Assembly (NCBI GenBank): GCA_902774015.1
Contig: CACYHB010000009.1
Span: 1-54,893 of the forward strand
Direction: 5' to 3'
Length of the DNA: 54,893 nucleotides
From: Oscillospiraceae bacterium
GTDB lineage: Bacteria > Bacillota > Clostridia > Oscillospirales > Oscillospiraceae
The notes under the pieces are model-generated. The model saw nothing but the letters and a program-made list of their open reading frames with translations, was not told where the DNA came from and made no database searches. Of this stretch, positions 42,393 to 49,803 are shown piece after piece (position 1 is the first letter of the stretch; the number at the start of each line of letters is the position of its first letter). Position numbers and translations under genes: made by a program.

Positions 42393-43469
42393 CTATGATT
42401 TCTGCTTTTTCAGCAGTCGTTTTCGCCGGTTGATGTAGCGCTCCAGGTGCCCCTGGGCGATAAACTCCGCCAGCACCAGCTGGTCAAAGACCGGCACCGT
42501 GCAGGAATAGAAATCCAGCCGCCGGGCATAGGATTCCAGCAGCGCCTGCGGCAGTACCAGAAAGCCCACGCGGACAGACGGGGCGAGGATCTTGGAAAAG
42601 GTATTGAGATACAGCACCCGCTCCGGGGCCAGAGAAAAAATGGTCTCGATCTGTCCCCGCAGCGAGGCAAACTCCGCATCGTAGTCGTCCTCCACGACGT
42701 ATGCGCCGCGCTCTTTGGCCCAGCGGGCATATTCGTGCCGCTTGGAGGCTGGCGCGGTGACGCCGCTGGGATAGCTGTGAAAGGGCGTCACGTGCAGAAC
42801 GCCGGCCGTGCTTTGCGCCAGCGCCTCGCTCACGATGCCGTCCGGACCCATGGGCAGACCCTCGCAGCGGGCGCCGTTGGCCTCATAGACCCGGCGGATC
42901 TTCTCGTAGCATGGTTCTTCCAGCGCGTAGCGCCGTTCGCGGCCCAGCAGCTGCACCACCAGCCCGTAGAGATACTCCGCTCCCGCGCCTACCAGGATCT
43001 GCTCCGGTCGGACAGCGATGCCGCGGCTGCGCTCCAGATAGCCCGCCAGCGCCCGCCGCAGCTCAATACAGCCGCAGTTCGGGGAGCGGGAGAGGATGCG
43101 GCGGTCATAATCCGTGAGTACCCGGCGCATGGTCCGCGCCCAAACGGAAAAAGGGAAGTCCGCCGGCGCGTCGTCCCCGGCGCTCATGTCCTCCAGCGCG
43201 GCGGGGGGCAGTGCGGGCGGCGCGCTGCCGCCGCCGAATACGGCGTAGCAGCCGCTGCGCGGGCGCGTCTCGGCGTAGCCCTCGTCGCACAGGAGGGCCA
43301 GGGCGTGCTCCACGGTGATGAGACTCAGCCCCGTCTCCGCCGCCAGGCTCCGCTTGGAGGGCAGGCGGCTCCCCGCAGGCAGCGCGCCCGAGACGACGGC
43401 GGCGCGCAGCTGCCGGTAGAGCTGCATATAGGCGCGCTCTCCCGCGTCCCGGTCGATCTGAATCTGCAC
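42393..43469 (-). CDS. PdxR/MocR-type GntR-aminotransferase regulator, short form
   Basis: A 358-residue regulator. Residues 1-75 are a GntR winged helix (AYMQLYRQLRAAVVSGALPAG, LPSKRSLA). The rest is an aminotransferase-like effector domain with the PLP Lys in NTFSKILAPSVRVGF. Family members are usually about 450-480 residues; this one stops at HLERYINRRKRLLKKQKS, just where the C-terminal small domain would begin, so about 100 residues are absent. It begins with GTG 43469 behind GGAGG. It is divergent from pyridoxamine kinase, the classical target of PdxR, with operator-like repeats between. Confidence 0.88.
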   Translation of the reverse strand: MQIQIDRDAGERAYMQLYRQLRAAVVSGALPAGSRLPSKRSLAAETGLSLITVEHALALLCDEGYAETRPRSGCYAVFGGGSAPPALPPAALEDMSAGDDAPADFPFSVWARTMRRVLTDYDRRILSRSPNCGCIELRRALAGYLERSRGIAVRPEQILVGAGAEYLYGLVVQLLGRERRYALEEPCYEKIRRVYEANGARCEGLPMGPDGIVSEALAQSTAGVLHVTPFHSYPSGVTAPASKRHEYARWAKERGAYVVEDDYDAEFASLRGQIETIFSLAPERVLYLNTFSKILAPSVRVGFLVLPQALLESYARRLDFYSCTVPVFDQLVLAEFIAQGHLERYINRRKRLLKKQKS

Positions 43470-43500
43470 CTCGGCCCCGCCTCCCTGCTGTGTCTTTCAG

Positions 43501-43562
43501 AACTGGCCTTATAAAAAAGAATCAAACTGGCAATATGCATAAGGTCAGTTATTCATTATACT
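43501..43562 (+). promoter_or_regulatory. PdxR operator array and pyridoxamine kinase promoter
   Basis: Three related 12-base sites: AACTGGCCTTAT (43501-43512), AACTGGCAATAT (43525-43536, direct, 24 bases on) and ATAAGGTCAGTT (43539-43550, inverted). MocR regulators bind such mixed direct and inverted repeats. The last two cover the -35 region of a promoter with -10 TATACT (43557-43562) and no good -35, which fits activation of the kinase gene. Confidence 0.7.
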
Positions 43563-43595
43563 GGGATCACAGTAATTGTCAAGGAGGCCTTCTTC

Positions 43596-44429
43596 ATGTC
43601 TTATCATAAAATCCTGACGATCCAGGACATCTCCTGCGTGGGCCAGTGCTCGCTGACGGTGGCTCTGCCCATCCTGTCCGCGGCCGGGCAGGAGACCTGC
43701 ATCCTCCCTTCGGCGGTCCTGTCCACCCACACGGCGGGTTTTTCAGGCTACACCGTAAGAGATCTGACGGAGGATATTCCCGCCATCGCGGATCACTGGG
43801 AGAAGGAAAAGATCCGTTTTGACGCGGTCTATACAGGCTATCTCGGCAGCACGGAGCAGGTCGCCTTTGTGCGGGACATTATCCGCCGCCTCTCCGCCCC
43901 CGGGGCGCCCGCCATCGTGGACCCGGCCATGGCGGACAACGGGAAGCTCTATCCCGCTTTCGACAGGGACTATGTGGAAGCCATGAAGGGCTTGTCCTTC
44001 TCGGCGGACATCATCCTGCCCAACATCACGGAGGCCTGCTTCCTCACGGGCATGGTGTACCGGGAGGACTATGATGAGAGCTACATTGCCGGGCTGCTGG
44101 ACCGGCTCAGCGCCGCCGGCGCAAAAACCGTCGTCCTCACCGGCGTCGGCTACCGGGAGGGATATACGGGCGTCGTGGTCCGGGAGAACGGGCAGGATCG
44201 CTATTACGAGCACCGGCGCATCTCCAGGGGCTGCCACGGCACCGGGGACGTGTATGCCGCCGCCTTCGTGGGCGCGCTGCTGAACGGGAAAAACGCCTAC
44301 GACGCCGCCGTGATCGCCGCCGACTATACCCTGCTGTGCATTGAGCGCACCCAGGGCGACGCCTCCCACTGGTACGGCGTCAAGTTTGAGCCGCAGCTGC
44401 CCGCCTACCTGCGCATGCTGGGCCTTTGA
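43596..44429 (+). CDS. Pyridoxamine/pyridoxal kinase
   Basis: A 277-residue ribokinase-fold enzyme that phosphorylates B6 vitamers, giving PLP. KILTIQDISCVGQCSLTVALPIL at the start, LPSAVLSTHTAGF, VDPAMADNGKLY, LPNITEACFLTG and the anion hole HGTGDVYAAAFVGALL are typical of PdxK/PdxY. AGGAGG lies 8 bases before the ATG. The divergent PdxR-like regulator and the operators between suggest B6-dependent control. Confidence 0.94.
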   Translation: MSYHKILTIQDISCVGQCSLTVALPILSAAGQETCILPSAVLSTHTAGFSGYTVRDLTEDIPAIADHWEKEKIRFDAVYTGYLGSTEQVAFVRDIIRRLSAPGAPAIVDPAMADNGKLYPAFDRDYVEAMKGLSFSADIILPNITEACFLTGMVYREDYDESYIAGLLDRLSAAGAKTVVLTGVGYREGYTGVVVRENGQDRYYEHRRISRGCHGTGDVYAAAFVGALLNGKNAYDAAVIAADYTLLCIERTQGDASHWYGVKFEPQLPAYLRMLGL

Positions 44430-44451
44430 GCGCGTTGCGACACAGAAGGAG

Positions 44452-44480
44452 TGGACGGCGGAGGATTTTAGCGTTATAAT
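44452..44480 (+). promoter_or_regulatory. Promoter of the small lipoprotein gene
   Basis: TGGACG (44452-44457), 17 bases, perfect TATAAT (44475-44480). The leader is about 40 bases. Confidence 0.55.
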
Positions 44481-44524
44481 AATTCAGTTACCGAAAACCG
44501 TTTTACGGAGATGGAAGAATCCTT

Positions 44525-45142
44525 ATGAAAAGAATCCTTGCCGTTCTGCTGCTCTGCTCCCTGTGCCTGAGCCTCTGCGCCTGCGGAAAAAAACAGGAGG
44601 AACCCATCGCGGCCCCGGAAGAAGCCGTGGAGACCGTGACGCCGGTGCAGATGCAGCGCAGCTACCGCAGCTATGAGATCACGGCGGACAACTGGCAGCA
44701 GTATTTCGAGATCACTGAGATCCCACTGTACATCCTCACCAGCACGGAGATCATCTCCCAGGTCTGCCAGAACTACTGCGTGGTGCTCAAAGACGAGTAT
44801 CTGCCCTATCTCAATCCGGAGGGAACGTACAGCGTCCGCTTCGAGCTGAACTTCGACGTCTACGTGGAGACGCTGGAGATCGACACCGTGCACTACACCT
44901 ACCGCCACATGGGCGACAGGCTCTATGCCGCGAACGCCACCAAGACCGCGGTCTTTGACCGGGCCTCGCTCCCCAGGAGCGCCTACGGCACCGACTACAA
45001 CGCCCGCGTGGGCTATGCCAACGCCTTTTTCAACGGCTGGGCGCAGATGCAGCCGGAGTCCAAGGTCTGGGCCGGTTTTTATCTCGACCCCTCGGCGGTG
45101 CAGGTGCTGAGCGCGAGCGGGACCATAGAGCTTGCGGCATAG
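44525..45142 (+). CDS. Small lipoprotein of unknown function
   Basis: A 205-residue protein with a clear lipoprotein signal: hydrophobic LAVLLLCSLCLSL then LCAC followed by GKK. The mature domain begins around SYRSYEITADNWQQYFEI, rich in aromatic residues and beta strands, and includes a paired-Cys segment (VCQNYC). I do not recognise the family. It lies alone between pyridoxamine kinase and the convergent clpC-like gene. Confidence 0.7.
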   Translation: MKRILAVLLLCSLCLSLCACGKKQEEPIAAPEEAVETVTPVQMQRSYRSYEITADNWQQYFEITEIPLYILTSTEIISQVCQNYCVVLKDEYLPYLNPEGTYSVRFELNFDVYVETLEIDTVHYTYRHMGDRLYAANATKTAVFDRASLPRSAYGTDYNARVGYANAFFNGWAQMQPESKVWAGFYLDPSAVQVLSASGTIELAA

Positions 45143-45153
45143 CGCGGAAATAT

Positions 45154-45187
45154 AAAAAGGGATGTGACCTTGATCACATCCCTTTTT
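45154..45187. terminator. Bidirectional terminator overlapping the clpC stop codon
   Basis: Perfect 14-bp arms (45154-45167, 45174-45187), a 6-base loop and A5/T5 ends. The right arm contains the last codons and the stop of the minus-strand clpC-like gene. Confidence 0.9.
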
Positions 45188-47438
45188 CAATGCTCAGGCG
45201 CAGCGCCCCGTTTTCCACATGGGCCCGCAGCGTGTCGCCGGGGCCGGCGCGGCCGTCGAGCAGCAGCTCCGCCGCCGCGTCTTCGATGCAGCGCTGAACG
45301 CTGCGGCGCAGGGGACGGGCGCCGTATTTTTCGTCGCTGCCCTGCGCGGCGAGCCAGGCGACGGCGTCTCCGTCCGCCTCCAGGCTCAGCCCCTTTTCCC
45401 GAAAGCGCTCCCGCAGCGCGCCGAGCAGCAGCTCGGTGATGCGCAGCATTTCCGGCCGGCCCAGCCGGTGAAAGACCAGGATCTCATCCACCCGGTTGAG
45501 AAACTCCGGCCGGAAGGTGGCGCGCAGCTCCTCCAGGACCTGACGGCGCATGGTACCGTCGTCCCGTGCGGCGCCGGTATCAAAGCCCAGCGGACTGCGG
45601 CCTTCGCTGATGCTCTTCGCGCCCACGTTGGAGGTCATGACGATGAGCGTGTTGCGGAAATCCACCTTCCGCCCGCCCGCGTCGGTCAGGTGCCCGTCGT
45701 CCAGGATCTGCAGCAGCAGGCTCCACACGTCCTCATGCGCCTTTTCGATCTCATCGAAGAGCAGCACGGACCAGGGCTTGCGCCGCACCTGCTCGGTGAG
45801 CTGACCGCCCTCCTCGTAACCCACGTAGCCGGGAGGCGAACCGAGAATGCGGCTGACGCTGTGCTTTTCCATATATTCCGACATGTCCAGCCGGATGAGC
45901 GCCTGCTCGTCGCCGAAAACGGCCTCGGCCAGCGCCCGGCAGAGCTCGGTCTTGCCCACGCCGGTGGGGCCGAGGAAGAGAAAGCTGCCCACGGGGCGGG
46001 CGGGGTCCCGCAGCCCGATCCGGCTGCGGCGGACGGCCCGCGCTACCGCGGACACCGCCTCGTCCTGGCCGATGACGCGCCGCCGCAGGCGCTGCTCCAG
46101 ATCCAGCAGGCGCTCGGTTTCCCCCTGATCCAGCCCGGTCACGGGGATCCCGGTCCAGAGAGAGACCACCCGGGCCACGTCCTCGCTGCCAAGGGTGCCG
46201 CCGCCGCTGCTGAGGCGCAGGCCCGCCGCGGCCTCGTCCAGCAGGTCCAGGGCCTTGTCCGGAAGAAAGCGCTCCGGGATATAGCGCACGGAGAGCCGAT
46301 GGGCGGCCTCCAGCGCCTCGTCCGGGATGCGTACGCTGTGGTGCTTCTCCAGACCGGGCCGCAGAGAACGCAGGATCTCCAGCGTCTGCTCTCTTCCCGG
46401 CTCGGTGACCTGTACCGGCTGGAAGCGGCGTTCCAGCGCGGCGTCCTTCTCAATGTGACGCCGGTACTCCTCCGGCGTGGTGGCGCCGATGATCTGGATC
46501 TCTCCGCGCCCGAGGGCGGGCTTTAAGATGTTGGCCGCGTCGATGGCACCCTCGGCGCTTCCCGCGCCGATGATGGTGTGCAGCTCGTCGATGAAGAGGA
46601 TCACGTCACCCGCGCGCTTCACCTCACGCAGAACGGATTTCACCCGGTCCTCGAAATCACCCCGATACTTTGTCCCGGCCAGCATGGCCGGGATGTCCAG
46701 CGAGACGATCCGCTTGCGGCGCAGCGGCTCCGGGGCGTCGCCCCTGGAGATGCGCAGCGCCAGGCCCTCGGCCACGGCTGTCTTGCCCACGCCGGGCTCG
46801 CCCACAAGGACAGGATTGTTCTTGCTGCGGCGTGAGAGGATCTGCACGGCGCGTCGGATCTCCGTCCCCCGGCTGACCACCGGGTCGATCCGCCCGGCGG
46901 CTGCCAGCTCTGTCAGATCCCGGCTGTACTGGTCCAGCACACGGGTCTCGGTGCGCCGCCCGCTGCGCACAGGCCCCGGCAGGCTCCTGCCTTCCGGCGC
47001 GGGGCTGCCGAACATGTCCACGATATCGGTGACCAGATCGTTCGGGTCCAGGCCCAAGGCCAGCAGCAGCCGCGTGCCGCCGCAGTCCGCCTGCCGGAGG
47101 ATGCCTATGAGCAAATGCTCGGTGCCGATGAAGCCCTGGCGCAGAGCGATTGCCTCCTCCGCCGCCCGCTCCACCGCATTGCGTGCGTGGAGGCTGAGCC
47201 CCTGCATGGGAAGGGAAGCTTCGCCTGTCCCCAGCCGCTCCGCAAGCAGACAGCGCAGCGGCCCCGGTTCCGCGCCCCTTCGGCGCAGCACCCGGCCGCC
47301 GAGCCCGTCTGCGTCGGCTGCGATGCCGATCAGCAGATGCCCGGTCCCCACAAAGCTGTGGCCCATCTCTCCCGCCGTGCAGCGGGCGAGCTCTATGGCA
47401 CGCTCGGCCCGGTCGGTAAACTTCTGGTTGCTTTTCAT
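45174..47438 (-). CDS. ClpC-like Hsp100 ATPase without middle domain
   Basis: A 754-residue double AAA+ unfoldase. The N-domain has the paired Clp repeats (FTDRAERAIELA..., LSLHARNAVERAAE...). NBD1 has GEPGVGKT and FIDELH; NBD2 has GPTGVGKT and LFDEIEKAH. In ClpC a coiled-coil middle domain of about 50 residues separates the NBD1 small domain from NBD2; here LDEAAAGLRL is followed after only a few residues by EDVARVVSLWTGIPV, so it is missing. A possible ClpP-docking loop PLGF is present. I use ATG 47438 behind GGAAGGA. No ctsR, mcsA, mcsB or clpP is nearby. Confidence 0.92.
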   Translation of the reverse strand: MKSNQKFTDRAERAIELARCTAGEMGHSFVGTGHLLIGIAADADGLGGRVLRRRGAEPGPLRCLLAERLGTGEASLPMQGLSLHARNAVERAAEEAIALRQGFIGTEHLLIGILRQADCGGTRLLLALGLDPNDLVTDIVDMFGSPAPEGRSLPGPVRSGRRTETRVLDQYSRDLTELAAAGRIDPVVSRGTEIRRAVQILSRRSKNNPVLVGEPGVGKTAVAEGLALRISRGDAPEPLRRKRIVSLDIPAMLAGTKYRGDFEDRVKSVLREVKRAGDVILFIDELHTIIGAGSAEGAIDAANILKPALGRGEIQIIGATTPEEYRRHIEKDAALERRFQPVQVTEPGREQTLEILRSLRPGLEKHHSVRIPDEALEAAHRLSVRYIPERFLPDKALDLLDEAAAGLRLSSGGGTLGSEDVARVVSLWTGIPVTGLDQGETERLLDLEQRLRRRVIGQDEAVSAVARAVRRSRIGLRDPARPVGSFLFLGPTGVGKTELCRALAEAVFGDEQALIRLDMSEYMEKHSVSRILGSPPGYVGYEEGGQLTEQVRRKPWSVLLFDEIEKAHEDVWSLLLQILDDGHLTDAGGRKVDFRNTLIVMTSNVGAKSISEGRSPLGFDTGAARDDGTMRRQVLEELRATFRPEFLNRVDEILVFHRLGRPEMLRITELLLGALRERFREKGLSLEADGDAVAWLAAQGSDEKYGARPLRRSVQRCIEDAAAELLLDGRAGPGDTLRAHVENGALRLSIEKGM

Positions 47439-47565
47439 ACGCCCTGTCCTTCCTGTTTTGCTGCCATCATACCGCTCCGCGGCTGCCGAATGGGGCAAAT
47501 CTCCGTCGTTCAGCTTTCATTATTGCCAGAATTCCCGGGCTTTAGTAAGGGGGGAAAAATAATCA

Positions 47566-47593
47566 TTGATTTTTTGAAAACTTGTGCTACAAT
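47566..47593 (+). promoter_or_regulatory. Ferredoxin promoter
   Basis: TTGATT (47566-47571), a 16-base spacer, TACAAT (47588-47593). A leader of about 75 bases leads to AGGAGG and the ATG. Confidence 0.65.
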
Positions 47594-47676
47594 AATCCCG
47601 AAAAGAGGCTGAAAAGCCTGCAATTTCCTATTTTATTTGTGGGAATTGTGCCAAAATCTTAATAGGAGGTAACACC

Positions 47677-47847
47677 ATGGCTTACGTTATCACCGATGAG
47701 TGCCTGTCCTGCGGTTCCTGCGCTGCGCAGTGCCCCGCTGAGGCCATCGACATGGGCGATCTGCACTACGAGATCGACGCGAGCAAGTGCCTGGAGTGCG
47801 GTTCCTGCGCCGCCCAGTGCCCTGCTGAGGCCATCGTGGTTGAGTAA
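47677..47847 (+). CDS. 2[4Fe-4S] ferredoxin
   Basis: A 56-residue clostridial-type ferredoxin with two near-identical halves: CLSCGSCAAQCPAEAID and CLECGSCAAQCPAEAIV. Eight Cys give two [4Fe-4S] clusters. AGGAGG (47664-47669) lies 7 bases before the ATG. It is the natural electron acceptor for the PFOR encoded at 1.6-5.1 kb. A dyad follows the stop codon (47846-47854 with 47890-47898) and may end the transcript. Confidence 0.97.
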   Translation: MAYVITDECLSCGSCAAQCPAEAIDMGDLHYEIDASKCLECGSCAAQCPAEAIVVE

Positions 47848-47913
47848 TCACACGCCTGGAATGAGCGGCCCGGCCGCTCTTTCCTTGGACGTGTGATTAA
47901 ACATATCTAACTG

Positions 47914-48633
47914 ATGGAGACAAAATGGCTCGAACTCTGGCCGGGCGGGCCGCTGTTCCGGCAGACGGCGCAGGCGCCTGTGGGGACGGACTCGGTGCTG
48001 CTGGCCGCCTTTGCCGCCGGCAAAGGCGCCCAGGGGATCGACATGGGCTGCGGTTCCGGGATCCTGATGCTGCTGCTTCTCACGGCTTCGGAGAAGCTGG
48101 AGATGACAGGCCTTGAACTGCAGGTGGATGCGGCGGCGCTGGCCCGGGAGAATCTGGCGCGCGCCGGCCTCTCCGGCCGCGGCACGGTCCTGAACGGCGA
48201 TCTTCGCCGGGTGCGGGAGCTTCTGAAAGCGGGGAGCTTTGATCTGGCTGTGGCAAATCCCCCCTATTTTGCCCCCGGGCACGGCGCTTCCGCCCCGGAT
48301 CCGGGCAGGGCTGCGGCCCGGGAGGAGAGCGCGTGTACGCTGGAGGAGTTCTGCGCCGCGGCGGCCTGGCTGCTGCCCACCGGCGGGCGCTTCTGTCTGG
48401 TGTATCGACCGGAGCGGCTCCCGGAGCTCTTTTGCGAAATGACGCAACAGGGGATCGAGCCCAAGCGGCTGCGGCTCTGCTGCCACCGGCCGGGCGCCGC
48501 GCCGAACCTGGCGCTGGTGGAGGGCAGACGGGGCGGAAAGCCAGGACTCAGCGTGGAGCCGCCGCTCTATCTCACCGACGCAGACGGGAAGGAGACCGAG
48601 GAGCTGCGGCGGATCTACCGCAGGGAGAAATAA
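47914..48633 (+). CDS. tRNA1(Val) A37 N6-methyltransferase-like protein
   Basis: A 239-residue class I methyltransferase. The SAM loop is IDMGCGSGILMLLL, and VANPPYFAPGHG is the NPPY catalytic motif of N6-adenine methyltransferases. The order and the N-terminal LFRQTAQAPVGTDSVLLAAFA resemble TrmN6/YfiC, which methylates A37 of tRNA1(Val). The upstream region has no good ribosome-binding site; the ATG at 47914 is chosen because the protein then begins like its family. It follows the ferredoxin gene by 66 bases. Confidence 0.85.
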   Translation: METKWLELWPGGPLFRQTAQAPVGTDSVLLAAFAAGKGAQGIDMGCGSGILMLLLLTASEKLEMTGLELQVDAAALARENLARAGLSGRGTVLNGDLRRVRELLKAGSFDLAVANPPYFAPGHGASAPDPGRAAAREESACTLEEFCAAAAWLLPTGGRFCLVYRPERLPELFCEMTQQGIEPKRLRLCCHRPGAAPNLALVEGRRGGKPGLSVEPPLYLTDADGKETEELRRIYRREK

Positions 48634-48641
48634 AAAAATAG

Positions 48642-48681
48642 AAGCGGGACGCTGTGCATTTTCGTGCACAGCGTCCCGCTT
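48642..48681. terminator. Bidirectional terminator with 17-bp stem
   Basis: Perfect arms 48642-48658 and 48665-48681, loop TTTTCG, A-rich on one side and T-rich on the other. It separates convergent genes. Confidence 0.88.
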
Positions 48682-48700
48682 TCTGCCGCTTCAGGAGCGC

Positions 48701-49675
48701 TTATTCAGCTTCCTTTTCCAACACGCGGCTGAAGCTCATGCTGTCCTGGCCTTCGCCGATCGTGATGACGCCGTATTCATAGGAGAAGGGGAGCGATTCG
48801 CCGTCCTTCTCCGCAGTCATGTCCTCAAAATCGAAGCGGATTTCCAGCTCGGTTCCGAACAGATCGAGCAGCGCTTTGCCGTCCTCGTTCACGACCATCG
48901 TCGGCAGCATGCCCAGCGCGTCCAGCAGGGAAAGCTGCTCGGTGATATCGCCGTCTTCCTCGCTGACCATGGCGGTCATGACGTAGGGGCCGGCATAACC
49001 GGGATCGGCCTGCTCCATGACGATCCGATCCCCGTCTCCGTTGACGATGATCAGACAGCCTTCCTCCAGTTCAAAGGAGAAAACGTCGTCCTCGTCCCAG
49101 GTCACGGTCTGTTCTTCAAAATCGAAGAAGAGCTCCGTCCACTGGTCGTCGTCTTCAAAAACGGCGTCGCCGTGGGAAAAGAGGATCAGCGTGACAGACT
49201 CCGCGTCCTCCGGATCATAGTATTCGTCCAGAACGCTCTCCCCGTCGTCATCCAGAATGTCGCTGAGGATATAGAAGGTGAAGGGGCCGCCGCTCTCATC
49301 AAGCGTAATGCCCTCCTTGCTGAAATAGAAGCTGCCGTCATCCTCGCCGATGATCAGCACTTCCCCGTCGAAAGAATAGGGAACTGCGTTTTCGCCTACC
49401 CGGATCACTTCCTCCTCAAAGTCGAAGGTCATGGTCTGCTCTTCTCCGAAGAGATCCATGACGGCGCTGCCGTCCTCGTTCACGGTCAGTGTGGCGGTTT
49501 TCCCCATGGCCGCCATGGCCTGGAGCATCTCGGTCGAATCTCCGTTCTCTTCGTCGATGACGTTGAAAAGCGTGTACTCGCCGCAGATGTCCATCCCATC
49601 GTCTGCCAGCGCGGAAACGCCGCAGAAGCTGAAGAGCATCAGAAGGACCAGCAGCAAAGAAAGCGTTTTTTTCAT
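48701..49675 (-). CDS. Secreted acidic protein with three internal repeats
   Basis: A 324-residue exported protein of unknown family. A signal peptide (KKTLSLLLVLLMLFSFCGV, cleavage after SALA) is followed by three tandem modules of about 95 residues. Modules 1 and 3 are clearly related: GEYTLFNVIDEENGDSTE and GPYVMTAMVSEEDGDITE, then VNEDGSAVMDLFG and VNEDGKALLDLFG, then FDFE. Module 2 is more diverged but keeps ELFFDFE. The mature protein is very acidic and probably beta-rich. ATG 49675 lies behind AAGGAGG. Confidence 0.75.
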   Translation of the reverse strand: MKKTLSLLLVLLMLFSFCGVSALADDGMDICGEYTLFNVIDEENGDSTEMLQAMAAMGKTATLTVNEDGSAVMDLFGEEQTMTFDFEEEVIRVGENAVPYSFDGEVLIIGEDDGSFYFSKEGITLDESGGPFTFYILSDILDDDGESVLDEYYDPEDAESVTLILFSHGDAVFEDDDQWTELFFDFEEQTVTWDEDDVFSFELEEGCLIIVNGDGDRIVMEQADPGYAGPYVMTAMVSEEDGDITEQLSLLDALGMLPTMVVNEDGKALLDLFGTELEIRFDFEDMTAEKDGESLPFSYEYGVITIGEGQDSMSFSRVLEKEAE

Positions 49676-49742
49676 GGAAACCCTCCTTATCGTCCGCAAT
49701 CTGTCGTTACCTCTCTGCCCATACTGTAACAGGGAACGCGAA

Positions 49743-49787
49743 AAGCGTCAAGCTGTTTTCGGAATAGCCGGAAACAGCTTGACGCTT
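49743..49787 (-). terminator. Terminator of the TRAP permease, overlapping the next promoter
   Basis: A 20-bp stem with one G-T pair (49743-49762, 49768-49787) and a 5-base loop. On the minus strand it ends in TTTT. Its second arm contains TTGACG, which with TACAGT 17 bases on looks like the promoter of the secreted-protein gene. Confidence 0.7.
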
Positions 49788-49803
49788 ATATGCGTGAGAC
49801 GCA

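Noticed and set aside
47439-47540. CtsR or CIRCE heat-shock operator upstream of the ClpC-like gene
   Set aside because: No GGTCAAA tandem repeats or CIRCE dyad; only a weak TATGAT is visible.
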